A DNA stretch of 64,000 bases from DASUPK01 sp963736685 (GTDB lineage Bacteria > Actinomycetota > Thermoleophilia > Solirubrobacterales > 70-9). Shown here piece by piece: positions 56,790 through 64,000 of the stretch. A model generated the notes under the pieces. The model was given only the letters and a program-made list of their open reading frames with translations. It made no database searches and had not been told where the DNA came from. How positions within the stretch are numbered: position 1 is the stretch's first letter; every line of letters starts with the position of its first letter. Position numbers and translations under genes: made by a program. Where the stretch lies: assembly GCA_963736685.1 (NCBI GenBank), contig CAVTPZ010000027.1:1-64000 (forward strand). Direction: 5' to 3'.

Positions 56790-57046
56790 GCCAGCCGCAG
56801 AAGCCCACCGAGGCGATCTACCTGCCGCGAGCGAGCGCGCTGCCGGCGCTGTTCGCATTCGGGTTCGCCGCGCTCGTCGTCGGGCTGTTCGCCTGGTGGC
56901 CCTACTCGGTGATCGGCGGGGTGATCGCCCTGTTCTCCCTGATCGGCTGGCTGCGCGCCAACCGCGCGGAGATCGCACGGATGCCGAACCAGCAGCACAC
57001 CGACACCGCTCCGATCCCCCTGTCGGTCCCGATTTCCGAGGACTAG
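56786..57046 (+). CDS. Small oxidase-associated membrane protein (subunit IV-like)
   Basis: 86 aa, two helices: ALPALFAFGFAALVVGLFAWW and VIGGVIALFSLIGWL, with a cytosolic start YLPRASALPAL and a hydrophilic tail. The layout resembles the actinobacterial ctaF/cytochrome oxidase subunit IV. It completes the plus-strand unit begun by the ligand-free oxidase pair and ctaAB; assignment as a subunit is inference. Confidence 0.65.
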   Translation: MSQPQKPTEAIYLPRASALPALFAFGFAALVVGLFAWWPYSVIGGVIALFSLIGWLRANRAEIARMPNQQHTDTAPIPLSVPISED

Positions 57047-57059
57047 CCGCAGGAGCGCC

Positions 57060-57461
57060 CTACGGGGGGCTCATCGACGCGGTCGCACCGACCTGCGTCC
57101 AGCAGCGGACGATGTCGCGCATGGAGAGCACCCCGACCAGCTCGCCGCGATCGACCACGACCAGGTGGCGGATGCCGCGTTCCACCATCTCCTCGGCCGC
57201 CTGCTCGAGGCTCCAGTCCGGCGCCGCCGAGATGACGCTCTCGGACATGTGGTCGGCGACCCTCTCGATGTCCGGGTCCTTGCCCGTGCCGACGGCGTAG
57301 AGGATGTCCCGCTCCGTGATGATCCGCGGGGCCGGCGACTCGTCATCGAAGACCAGCGCGGCGCCCGTGCCCTTCTCAGTCATCTTGGTGGCGGTCTCGC
57401 GCAGGGTGTGACTCGGACCGACTGCCAGCACCACGCTCGACATCCCCTCACGAACCTGCAC
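57060..57461 (-). CDS. CBS-domain protein
   Basis: 133 aa, two tandem CBS motifs: LRETATKMTEKGTGAALVFDD...RIITERDILYAVG, then LEQAAEEMVERGIRHLVVVD...GVLSMRDIVR. Pairs of CBS domains bind adenosine ligands and regulate partner proteins. GTG 57461 chosen because GAGGAGA sits just upstream. Convergent with the small subunit gene at 56786 (13 bp apart). Confidence 0.85.
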   Translation of the reverse strand: MQVREGMSSVVLAVGPSHTLRETATKMTEKGTGAALVFDDESPAPRIITERDILYAVGTGKDPDIERVADHMSESVISAAPDWSLEQAAEEMVERGIRHLVVVDRGELVGVLSMRDIVRCWTQVGATASMSPP

Positions 57462-57566
57462 GCAATCTCCTCTCGCCGCAAACCCTAGTGTCGTTCGGCG
57501 CAAGCTTATCCCACGCCTGGGCACGGGTAGGCGGGTCGGCCCCGACAGATAGGATTCCCGCGCCTA

Positions 57567-58259
57567 ATGCAGCTCCTCAGGGACAAGGGACGGGCGATCT
57601 GGGCGATCGCCACCATCGCCGCCGCGACGGCCGTCGTCGGCCTGACCGGCTGCGATCTCGGTCCGAAGGCCAATCTCGACAAGGGACAGCAGCTCTTCAC
57701 CCAGAAGTGCGGCAGCTGCCACACGCTGACCGGCGCGGGGACGAACGGCGAAATCGGGCCGAACCTCGACTACGCCTTCAAGGAGGCGCGCGCCAACGGC
57801 ATGGACTCGGACACGATCCAGGGCGTCGTCAAGGCCCAGGTGGAGAACCCGCGTCCCGCGGCGACCCAGCAGACCGACGTCTACATGCCGCCGAAGCTGG
57901 TCGAGGGCGACGACCTGAATGACGTCTCCGCCTACGTAGCGAGCGTCGCCGGCGTGCCCGGCATCAAGGCGCCGGTCTTCGCGCCGCCGCAGTTCTTCGC
58001 CACCAACTGCGGCGGCTGCCACACCCTCGCCCAGGCCGGCACCACCGGCACGACCGGCCCGAACCTCGACGAGGCCCTCAAGGGCATGACCGCCCAGCAG
58101 ATCTCGCAGTCGATCACCAACCCGAACGCCATCATCGCCCCGGGCTATCCGGCCAACGTGATGCCGCAGAACTTCGGCCAGACCCTCACTCCTCCACAGC
58201 TCCAGCAGCTGGTCGCCTACCTCCAGCAGGCGACCGGTGGTGGTGGCGGCAAGAAGTAG
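57567..58259 (+). CDS. Diheme cytochrome c lipoprotein
   Basis: 230 aa. Lipoprotein signal with LTGC at residues 26-29. Two class-I cytochrome c domains: KCGSCHTLTGAGTNGEIGPNLD and NCGGCHTLAQAGTTGTTGPNLD. Each CxxCH binds heme; MPP and VMPQNFG in each domain are the likely axial Met. Membrane-anchored electron carrier; likely donor to the normal aa3 oxidase, as in the diheme QcrC or caa3-type arrangements (inference). It lies between the ligand-free and normal oxidase loci. Confidence 0.88.
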   Translation: MQLLRDKGRAIWAIATIAAATAVVGLTGCDLGPKANLDKGQQLFTQKCGSCHTLTGAGTNGEIGPNLDYAFKEARANGMDSDTIQGVVKAQVENPRPAATQQTDVYMPPKLVEGDDLNDVSAYVASVAGVPGIKAPVFAPPQFFATNCGGCHTLAQAGTTGTTGPNLDEALKGMTAQQISQSITNPNAIIAPGYPANVMPQNFGQTLTPPQLQQLVAYLQQATGGGGGKK

Positions 58260-58517
58260 CTAGCCCTCGCCGACGTCGGAGCCGTACCGGCGCCAGTCCT
58301 GGATCAGCTGCCAGGTGCGCCACAGGCCGATGGCGATGAAGATCACGCCGACAATCGCTCCCGCCAGCGAGCCGATCAGGAGCGCCACGGCGATCACGAC
58401 GGCCGCCGCGCCGGCGAACATGAGCACGATGCGGAACATGTCCCGCTCGCGCTTCAGCGGGTTGTGCGGCGACTGCGCGGGCGGCTCGGGCACGCGCCGA
58501 TCATAGGCCGGACACAT
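58260..58517 (-). CDS. Small membrane protein
   Basis: 85 aa. Hydrophobic core FRIVLMFAGAAAVVIAVALLIG and AGAIVGVIFIAIGLWRTW (two helices), a charged tail DWRRYGSDVGEG. The N-terminal 26 residues are polar and may be non-coding, with ATG at about 58439 as an alternative start. Stop abuts the cytochrome gene stop. Unknown function. Confidence 0.5.
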   Translation of the reverse strand: MCPAYDRRVPEPPAQSPHNPLKRERDMFRIVLMFAGAAAVVIAVALLIGSLAGAIVGVIFIAIGLWRTWQLIQDWRRYGSDVGEG

Positions 58518-58549
58518 CCCATCGGCTTCCGCCGCATAGTGTTCGGCCC

Positions 58550-58816
58550 ATGCGAACCCGATTGCTTCTCGCCCTCGTCGTGCTTGCCCTCAGCCTCGCC
58601 GGCTGCGGCTCGGATTCGGGCGATCAGACGACGCAGCCCGCACCGGCGACGCAGAGCGCTCGCACGAGCACCGAGTCTGGCACGCAGGCGAACGGGGGCT
58701 TCCCGGGCGCCGGTTCCCCGACGGCGCCAGATGTGACCACTACCCCCGGCGCTCCAGAGAAGGAATCCAAGGGCAAGGCCGGCGGCGGGTCCAGCGCCAC
58801 CTGCATCGGCTGCTGA
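58550..58816 (+). CDS. Small lipoprotein
   Basis: 88 aa. Signal RLLLALVVLALSLAGC is a textbook lipobox (LAGC), then a Ser/Thr/Pro-rich tail (TTQPAPATQSART) ending CIGC. Probably a surface-exposed lipoprotein of unknown role; a short CxxC at the C-terminus is notable. Divergent from the small membrane protein gene. Confidence 0.6.
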   Translation: MRTRLLLALVVLALSLAGCGSDSGDQTTQPAPATQSARTSTESGTQANGGFPGAGSPTAPDVTTTPGAPEKESKGKAGGGSSATCIGC

Positions 58817-58828
58817 GCGGGGCCGCAG

Positions 58829-59464
58829 CTAGAGGATGTAGACGGTCGTGAAGACGATGATCCACATGACGTCGACGAAGTGCCAGTAGATGCCCGGCAC
58901 CTCGACGCCCAGGTGGTTCTTCGCCTCCGGGCCGTAGTGGCCGCGCCAGGCGCGGACGTTGGCGATCCCCAGGAGGATCAGGCCAACGGTGACGTGCGCG
59001 CCGTGCAGGCCGGTGAGGCCGTAGAAGATCGAGCCGAAGGCGTCGTCGCGCGCGCTGAAGCCGATATGGACGTACTCGTTGACCTGGATGAAGAGGAAGG
59101 TCAGGCCCAACAGGAACGTCATCGCCAGCCCCATCTTCATGCCGCGGCGGTTGTTCCTGCGGATCGACTCGAGCGCCCAGTGCATCGTGAAGCTCGAGGA
59201 GACCAGGATCGCGGTATTCATCCCCGCGACCGCCACCGGCAGCTCGAACGGATCCGGCGGCCAGGGCCCGTCGTTGGCCACGACGCGCAGGAAGAAGTAC
59301 GAGGCGAAGAACGCCCCGAAGAGCATCACCTCGGAGACGATGAAGAGCAGGATCCCCAGCGTCTGGCGATCTATCCGCGAGCTCTGGTTCGCCTCCGGCG
59401 GGTGGGCGTGGTGCTCGTCAGCGTGGCCGTCGCCGTGGCCGACCGCTACCGATGCGGATTCCAT
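58829..59464 (-). CDS. ctaE: Cytochrome c oxidase subunit III
   Basis: 211 aa, about five to six helices. His-rich N-terminal tail (GHGDGHADEHHAH), then RQTLGILLFIVSEVMLFGAFFASYFFLR, MNTAILVSSSFTMHWAL, YGLTGLHGAHVTVGLILL and YWHFVDVMWIIVFTTVYIL, all subunit III signatures. ATG 59464 overlaps the stop of the upstream unknown gene by one base (TGATG). Works with ctaC and ctaD here, not with the ligand-free pair. Confidence 0.93.
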   Translation of the reverse strand: MESASVAVGHGDGHADEHHAHPPEANQSSRIDRQTLGILLFIVSEVMLFGAFFASYFFLRVVANDGPWPPDPFELPVAVAGMNTAILVSSSFTMHWALESIRRNNRRGMKMGLAMTFLLGLTFLFIQVNEYVHIGFSARDDAFGSIFYGLTGLHGAHVTVGLILLGIANVRAWRGHYGPEAKNHLGVEVPGIYWHFVDVMWIIVFTTVYIL

Positions 59465-60510
59465 CAGCTCTCTGCTCCAGCGCCGACCGGCGTGGCGCTC
59501 ACGCTCGACGACGCCGGCTCGGTCCCGGATTCGATGTGCTCGACCGGCTTGTCGCTGAGCGCCTCGACCTTCTCGACCAGGCCCTCCTCCAGCCACTTCG
59601 ACTGCTCGCCCTTCAAAGTGGAGATCAGGATGTCGTCGATCCGGTAGTGCTCGATCGCGTTCTTGACCGCGTGGAACGGGTCCGGGCTCATCGGCTGGCC
59701 GGTTGCGTCGATCTCGTTGCGATACATCTCGGCGAGCGTCGCCGCCAATCGCGAGCAGACCTCTTCACGACTGATCGCGCCAGAGCGCGGGCAGATGAAC
59801 GTGTAGCGGTGGGGGCGGTCCTTGGCGCGCTCCTCGAGCCGGTCGACCAGATCCTTGCTGTTCACGGTCTGCGTCGCCACCACGAGGGTGTGGGTCAGAT
59901 CCCAGCGCACCGCGTCGTCGTCCACGCGGACCGGGATGTGCTCGACGCGGTCGTAGCGCGCCTTGGCCCACTCGACCAGGTCCTTGCGCGTGAGGCCGAA
60001 GCGGGTCTCGTAGAGGCAGGAGAGCAGGATGTAGTCCGGCTCCGTTGCCCGGACTGCGTCGTCGAGGGCAAGCGAGGGATCGGGGTCCATCACAGCGCCC
60101 TCGGACTCGATGCCGAACTCGCGGAGGACCGCCTGGGTGACGTCGACGCGGCTCTGCGCCGCGTCCCGGCGCTCCTCTGTGTCGACCAGCTGGCCGACGA
60201 TCGGCAGGTTCTGCGGGGCGACCACGGCGAAGTAGTCCGCGCCGGCGTCGGAGAGCTCGCGACAGGCGGTCAGCAGCTTGCGGCCGCCGGCAACCTCGTT
60301 CAGGAACGCCAGCACGCGCTTGACTCCTTCCCGCGTGGGGGGCGGGTCCGGATCGCCGAAGGTCGCGATCTCGCGCTTGGCGACGACCTCGGAGGCGTGC
60401 TCCTGCGGCGTCCCGACGTCGGTGATCGCGGTCTCCCCCCTCGAGGGATCCACATCGGGGTGCCGGCGCTGCTTCTCCTCGCCAGGCGCGGTCGTCGTCT
60501 CCTCGGTCAC
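59464..60510 (-). CDS. Universal-stress-protein-like protein of unknown function
   Basis: 348 aa, soluble. Two Rossmann-like halves: GRKLLTACRELSDAGADYFAVVAPQ near residue 75 and PHRYTFICPRSGAISREEVCSRLAATL near residue 230, separated by VRATEPDYILLSCLYETR and HYRIDDILISTLKGEQSKWL, the alternating strand/helix and S-x-x-x-x-x-x-L pattern of Usp domains. Highly acidic N-terminal 45 residues. It sits between ctaD and ctaE in the same coupled unit, so it may help assembly or regulation of the oxidase; no activity motif is seen. Confidence 0.6.
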   Translation of the reverse strand: MTEETTTAPGEEKQRRHPDVDPSRGETAITDVGTPQEHASEVVAKREIATFGDPDPPPTREGVKRVLAFLNEVAGGRKLLTACRELSDAGADYFAVVAPQNLPIVGQLVDTEERRDAAQSRVDVTQAVLREFGIESEGAVMDPDPSLALDDAVRATEPDYILLSCLYETRFGLTRKDLVEWAKARYDRVEHIPVRVDDDAVRWDLTHTLVVATQTVNSKDLVDRLEERAKDRPHRYTFICPRSGAISREEVCSRLAATLAEMYRNEIDATGQPMSPDPFHAVKNAIEHYRIDDILISTLKGEQSKWLEEGLVEKVEALSDKPVEHIESGTEPASSSVSATPVGAGAES

Positions 60511-62432
60511 GTGGGCGCCCCCACCCCGGCCTTCTGCGGCTCCCGGACCTCGGACTCCTCACCGGGCATGATCACGTGCCTCGCGCCGGGGACGCCGTAC
60601 TCGTACGGGCCGCCGACGACACGCGGGATCTCATCGAAGTTGAAGATCGGCGGCGGCGAGGAGACCTGCCACTCGATGGTCTTGGCGCGCCAGGGGTTCG
60701 GGCCCGCCTTCGGGCCGAAGCGCCAGCTGACGATCATGTTGTAGAGGAAGATCAGCTGGGCGGCGCCGAGGGCGAACGCGCAGATCGAGATGAACAGGTT
60801 CCAGTTTCCGAACTGCGCGGAGTAATCGGCGACGCGGCGCGGCATTCCCTCCATGCCGATCCAGTGCATCGGGATGAAGGTGCCGAGCATCCCGACGAGG
60901 GTCAGCCAGAAGTGAATCCGGCCGAGCTTCTCGTCGTACATCCGCCCGGTCATCTTCGGGAACCAGTGGTAAACGCCGGCGAAGATCGTGAAGACCGAGC
61001 CGCCGAAGAGCACGAAGTGGATGTGCGCCACCACGAAGTAGGTGTCCGAGACGTGGATGTCGATCGGGATCATCCCGAGCATCACGCCTGAGATGCCGCC
61101 GATCGTGAAGGTGGCGATGAAGCCGAGGGCGAACAGCATCGACGTCGATTTGAGATGGATCACCCCCTCGAACAGGGTTCCCAGCCAGGAGAAGATCTTG
61201 ATTCCCGTCGGCACCGCGATCAGCAGCGTGGTGATCATCATCGGAACGCGAAGCCAGCTGAACATGCCGGCGACGAACATGTGATGCGCCCAGACCGAGT
61301 AGGAGAGCACCACGATCCCGATCAGCGCCAGGGCCATCAGCCGGTAGCCGAAGATCGGCTTGCGCGAGTGGGTCGATATGACCTCGCTGACGATCCCGAA
61401 CCCGGGCAACATCATGATGTAGACGGCCGGGTGCGAGTAGAACCAGAAGATGTGCTGGTAGCTGATCACGTCCCCGCCGAAGGCCGCCTGGAAGAAGTTC
61501 GTGTGCAGGACGCGGTCGAAGAGGACCATGAATTGCACGCCCGCGATGAACGGCGTTGCGGCGACCACGAGCAGCGAGGTCGAGAGGTTTGCCCAGACCA
61601 GCAGCGGCAGGCGCCAGAAGTTCATGCCCGGCGCCCGCATGGTCACGATCGTGACCAGGAAGTTGAGAGCGGTGGCGATCGATGACGCCCCGGCGAACTG
61701 GACCCCGAGGTTGAAGAAGGACTGGCCCAGTGGCGCGCCTGTCGACAGCGGCGCGTAGCCGGTCCAGCCCGCGTCGAAGGCGCCGCCCGGAGCCAGGTAG
61801 CTGCCCAGGAAGAGCAACCCGGCGACGGGCAGCATCCAGAAACTCAGAGCGTTCAACCGCGGGAACGCCATGTCCGGCGCTCCGATCATCAGCGGCAGGA
61901 CGTAGTTGGCGATCCCGGCGAAGGCCGGGATGACGAAGACGAAGATCATCAGGGCCGCGTGCGTCGAGAAGAGGCTGTTGAAGGTGCTCGGATCGACGAT
62001 CTGCGTGCCTGGCTGCGCCAGCTCCGCGCGCATGACCATCGCGATCAGCCCACCGACGAAAAAGAAGAAGAAGGTCGTGCACAGGTACTGGATCCCGATG
62101 ACCTTGTGGTCGGTGTTGACCTTGAAGTAGTCGCGCCAGCTGGAGGCGCCGTGGTTCTCGTGCTCGCGCTCGACCGGGAAGGTCGGTGCGCCGATGGCCC
62201 AGCGGAACCAGTAGTCGAAGCAGCCGATGCCGATCAGGAAGCCGAGCGCGCCGGTGATCGCCGCGACGATCACCTGCGGGTAGCCGGTTTGCTCCGTCTG
62301 GATCGCCGGCAGGCCCGAGATCAGCCTCAGGACCACCACGAGCCCGTAGCCGAAGGCGGCCCCGAGGACCGTGTAGGTCAGGGCCCGCCACCAGCCCGGC
62401 CGCCTGAACAGGGCCGCAGTCACTCCCGCCAT
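60507..62432 (-). CDS. ctaD: Cytochrome c oxidase subunit I
   Basis: 641 aa aa3-type. All ligands: heme-a His in STHAALM, CuB His in YSHPAVY with the cross-link Tyr, HH in WAHHMF, and the H-x-H pair in VAHIHF. K- and D-channel residues are in the usual places (for example PGFGIVSEV). An extra N-terminal domain (residues 1-80) adds about two helices before YFKVNTDHKVIG. Reduces oxygen to water while pumping protons. It is the working counterpart of the ligand-free homolog at 52924. Coupled to the Usp-like gene by a 4-bp overlap. Confidence 0.95.
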   Translation of the reverse strand: MAGVTAALFRRPGWWRALTYTVLGAAFGYGLVVVLRLISGLPAIQTEQTGYPQVIVAAITGALGFLIGIGCFDYWFRWAIGAPTFPVEREHENHGASSWRDYFKVNTDHKVIGIQYLCTTFFFFFVGGLIAMVMRAELAQPGTQIVDPSTFNSLFSTHAALMIFVFVIPAFAGIANYVLPLMIGAPDMAFPRLNALSFWMLPVAGLLFLGSYLAPGGAFDAGWTGYAPLSTGAPLGQSFFNLGVQFAGASSIATALNFLVTIVTMRAPGMNFWRLPLLVWANLSTSLLVVAATPFIAGVQFMVLFDRVLHTNFFQAAFGGDVISYQHIFWFYSHPAVYIMMLPGFGIVSEVISTHSRKPIFGYRLMALALIGIVVLSYSVWAHHMFVAGMFSWLRVPMMITTLLIAVPTGIKIFSWLGTLFEGVIHLKSTSMLFALGFIATFTIGGISGVMLGMIPIDIHVSDTYFVVAHIHFVLFGGSVFTIFAGVYHWFPKMTGRMYDEKLGRIHFWLTLVGMLGTFIPMHWIGMEGMPRRVADYSAQFGNWNLFISICAFALGAAQLIFLYNMIVSWRFGPKAGPNPWRAKTIEWQVSSPPPIFNFDEIPRVVGGPYEYGVPGARHVIMPGEESEVREPQKAGVGAPT

Positions 62433-62469
62433 CCTTCCATCATCCGGATTATCTCAGTCCTTCCTAAGG

Positions 62470-63273
62470 TCACTGTTTGATCTGGCTCGGCGTCGTCGGT
62501 CCGTTCGGCTGTTTCTCGCCGGCCTGCTCGTCGGACTTGATCGGCGCCTGGCTCGCTGCCCACTGCTGCCAGTCCGCCTGGGACTTTTCCACGACCACCG
62601 GCGCCCTCATGGTCGCGTGGCCGATGCCGCAGAGCTCCGTGCAGACCAGCGTGAAGTCCCCGGTCTTGGTCGGAGTGATGTATGCCCGGGTGGTGATGCC
62701 CGGGACGTTGTCCTTCTTGATCCGCCATTCGGGAACCCAGAACGAGTGGATGACATCGAGCGCGTGCATCCGGAACTCGATCTGGCGATCGACCGGGACG
62801 TGCAGCTCGCGCGAGGTGGTGCCCGTCTCCGGGTAGTCGAAATGCCACTCGTACTGCTGTGAGTAGACGTCCACCACCATGCGGTTGGGGTCGTGGGCCT
62901 CGATGTTGTCGAGCGTGATCCAGGAGTAGACCGCCCCGAAGAGAACGATCGCCGTCGGGATCACGGTCCAGGCGATCTCGAGGCGGGTGTTGCCGTGGAT
63001 CGGTGAGCCGTCCGACTCGTCCCCCGGCTTCGCCCGCCACTTCCAGATCGAGTAGATCATCATCACCATCACGATCGAGAAGACGAACGACGAGAGCACG
63101 ATCATCACGTCGAGCAGGTTGTCGATCTTGCCCGCGGCCGTCGAGTCAGCCGGGCCGTTCCAGTTCGGGATCAGCATGATCACCGAGGTGACGACCGAGA
63201 GGACGATGATCGCCGCGATCAGCTTTGCAATGGGCAGTCCCCGCACGGGCGGCATTCTATTCACGAGACGCAA
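62470..63273 (-). CDS. ctaC: Cytochrome c oxidase subunit II
   Basis: 267 aa, two helices (LIAAIIVLSVVTSVIMLI and VMIVLSSFVFSIVMVMMIYSIW) then the CuA domain with all ligands: IHSFWVP and CTELCGIGHATM (Cys, Glu, Cys, His, Met). Receives electrons from cytochrome c. Heads the minus-strand oxidase operon (ctaC, ctaD, Usp-like, ctaE), 37 bp before ctaD. The cytochrome c lipoprotein at 57567 is a likely donor. Contrast the CuA-free homolog at 52166. Confidence 0.95.
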   Translation of the reverse strand: MRLVNRMPPVRGLPIAKLIAAIIVLSVVTSVIMLIPNWNGPADSTAAGKIDNLLDVMIVLSSFVFSIVMVMMIYSIWKWRAKPGDESDGSPIHGNTRLEIAWTVIPTAIVLFGAVYSWITLDNIEAHDPNRMVVDVYSQQYEWHFDYPETGTTSRELHVPVDRQIEFRMHALDVIHSFWVPEWRIKKDNVPGITTRAYITPTKTGDFTLVCTELCGIGHATMRAPVVVEKSQADWQQWAASQAPIKSDEQAGEKQPNGPTTPSQIKQ

Positions 63274-63311
63274 ACCGGCATGTCCTCAGCTTCGCTTCCG
63301 GGCATGCCGGG

Positions 63312-64000
63312 TTAGGGCGCATTCGGCGTGGCAACCTTGGGAAGCAGGTCAAGCTGACCCTCTGACGCGGCGATCACCGTCCGCGCGACGCCCTCCCAGC
63401 TCCACAGCCGATCGACCTGCTCGGACAGGGCGATGCCCGCCTCGTGCCGGCGCTCGGGGTCCAGGGAGAGCCAGCCCTCGAGGCGCTCCGCGAGCTCACC
63501 GACGGCGCCAGGCCCGACCGGGAAGCTGAGGAGACGGCCCAGATCGGCCGGGACTGCCTCGGCGAGCACCTGGGCGACCTCGCGCATCCCGGAATGGTCC
63601 GCGGCGGTCGGCGGCACGCCGCAGGCGGCCGACTCGGCCGGGACCATCCCGAACGCCTCGGGCCAGGTGCTCGGCATGGCGAAGGTGTCGGCCGCGGGCA
63701 TCACGTCCGCGACCTCGTCGTGCTCCAGGCGGCCGCCGATCAGCATCGAACCGGCGCACTCTCGCGCGGCGTCCGCGTAGCCCTTCGGCGGATCCGCCAG
63801 GAAGCCGGAGAGGATCGGCAGCGCCTCATTCGGCTGGTCGCCGCCCTCCAGGCCGCGCCCCTTCGCAGCGACGGCGCGGGCTGCCTCCAGGTCCCCTCGC
63901 TCGAGCGCGTCGATCAGCGTCCGCAGTCCCTGCTCGAAGGCGCCGAAGCCGATGAAGAGGATCCGCGGCGCGGGCGCGCCGGCGGCGATGCGGGCGCGAT
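63312..64000 (-). CDS. GT4-family glycosyltransferase (partial, 5' end off window)
   Basis: About 230 residues of the C-terminal half are visible; the start lies beyond the right edge. ILFIGFGAFEQGLRTLIDALE opens the retaining-glycosyltransferase Rossmann domain; FAMPSTWPEAFGMVPAESAACG holds the conserved E-x7-E donor-binding motif. It adds a sugar from a nucleotide donor, probably to a glycan or lipid; the acceptor cannot be told. Downstream of ctaC's start, same strand, unrelated unit. Confidence 0.85.
   Translation of the reverse strand, partial: RARIAAGAPAPRILFIGFGAFEQGLRTLIDALERGDLEAARAVAAKGRGLEGGDQPNEALPILSGFLADPPKGYADAARECAGSMLIGGRLEHDEVADVMPAADTFAMPSTWPEAFGMVPAESAACGVPPTAADHSGMREVAQVLAEAVPADLGRLLSFPVGPGAVGELAERLEGWLSLDPERRHEAGIALSEQVDRLWSWEGVARTVIAASEGQLDLLPKVATPNAP

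Overview
The window is chromosomal DNA from a very GC-rich actinobacterium. The mix of high GC, leaderless-looking genes, many GTG/TTG starts, SnoaL-like genes beginning MSxENVE, and secreted proteins with Lys/Cys-rich tails suggests class Thermoleophilia (Solirubrobacterales-like). This placement is inference; no rRNA gene is present.

Layout. 1-10.5 kb: a large KS-AT-KS polyketide/PUFA-type synthase (cut by the left edge) coupled to an acyl-CoA dehydrogenase, then divergent etfBA and a membrane Fe-S protein resembling EtfD, together a plausible route from acyl-CoA oxidation to the quinone pool. 10.5-13.7 kb: a ~3.1 kb segment bounded by a 44-bp direct repeat of the 3' half of tRNA-His, holding small accessory genes (two SnoaL-like, an ABM-like, an SRPBCC protein) and no integrase. 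13.7-18.6 kb: three tRNAs (His, Arg, Pro), a secreted lipase, a fatty acid hydroxylase, acetolactate decarboxylase, an NAD-dependent epimerase, and an HTH/LAGLIDADG-like gene whose end runs into tRNA-Pro. 18.7-39.2 kb: ordinary metabolism (DUF1015, cobalamin adenosyltransferase, OsmC, SDR, Nudix, rhodanese, thiolase / acyl-CoA dehydrogenase / 3-hydroxyacyl-CoA dehydrogenase, P450, thioredoxin reductase, flippase-like and PAP2-like membrane proteins, a PAS-GGDEF-EAL protein, and a large FAD/Fe-S oxidase).

39.2-47.05 kb is a gene-poor accessory region of small basic, coiled-coil and secreted proteins. It is peppered with a family of short hairpin repeats (called A, B and C here) and with broken ends of SnoaL-like genes. 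47-52 kb: a benzoylformate-decarboxylase-like enzyme, a DinB polymerase with a LexA-type box at its start, an M1 peptidase with a scrambled zinc site, and two tiny secreted peptides.

52-63.3 kb is a respiratory region. A normal aa3-type cytochrome c oxidase (ctaC, ctaD, ctaE with a stress-protein-like gene between) lies on the minus strand. On the plus strand, a second subunit II/subunit I pair sits directly upstream of heme A synthase (ctaA) and heme O synthase (ctaB). In that pair subunit I has lost every heme and CuB histidine and subunit II has lost the CuA cysteines. This intact-looking but metal-ligand-free oxidase pair is the most unusual content of the window. A diheme cytochrome c lipoprotein lies between the two loci. 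The right edge cuts a GT4 glycosyltransferase.
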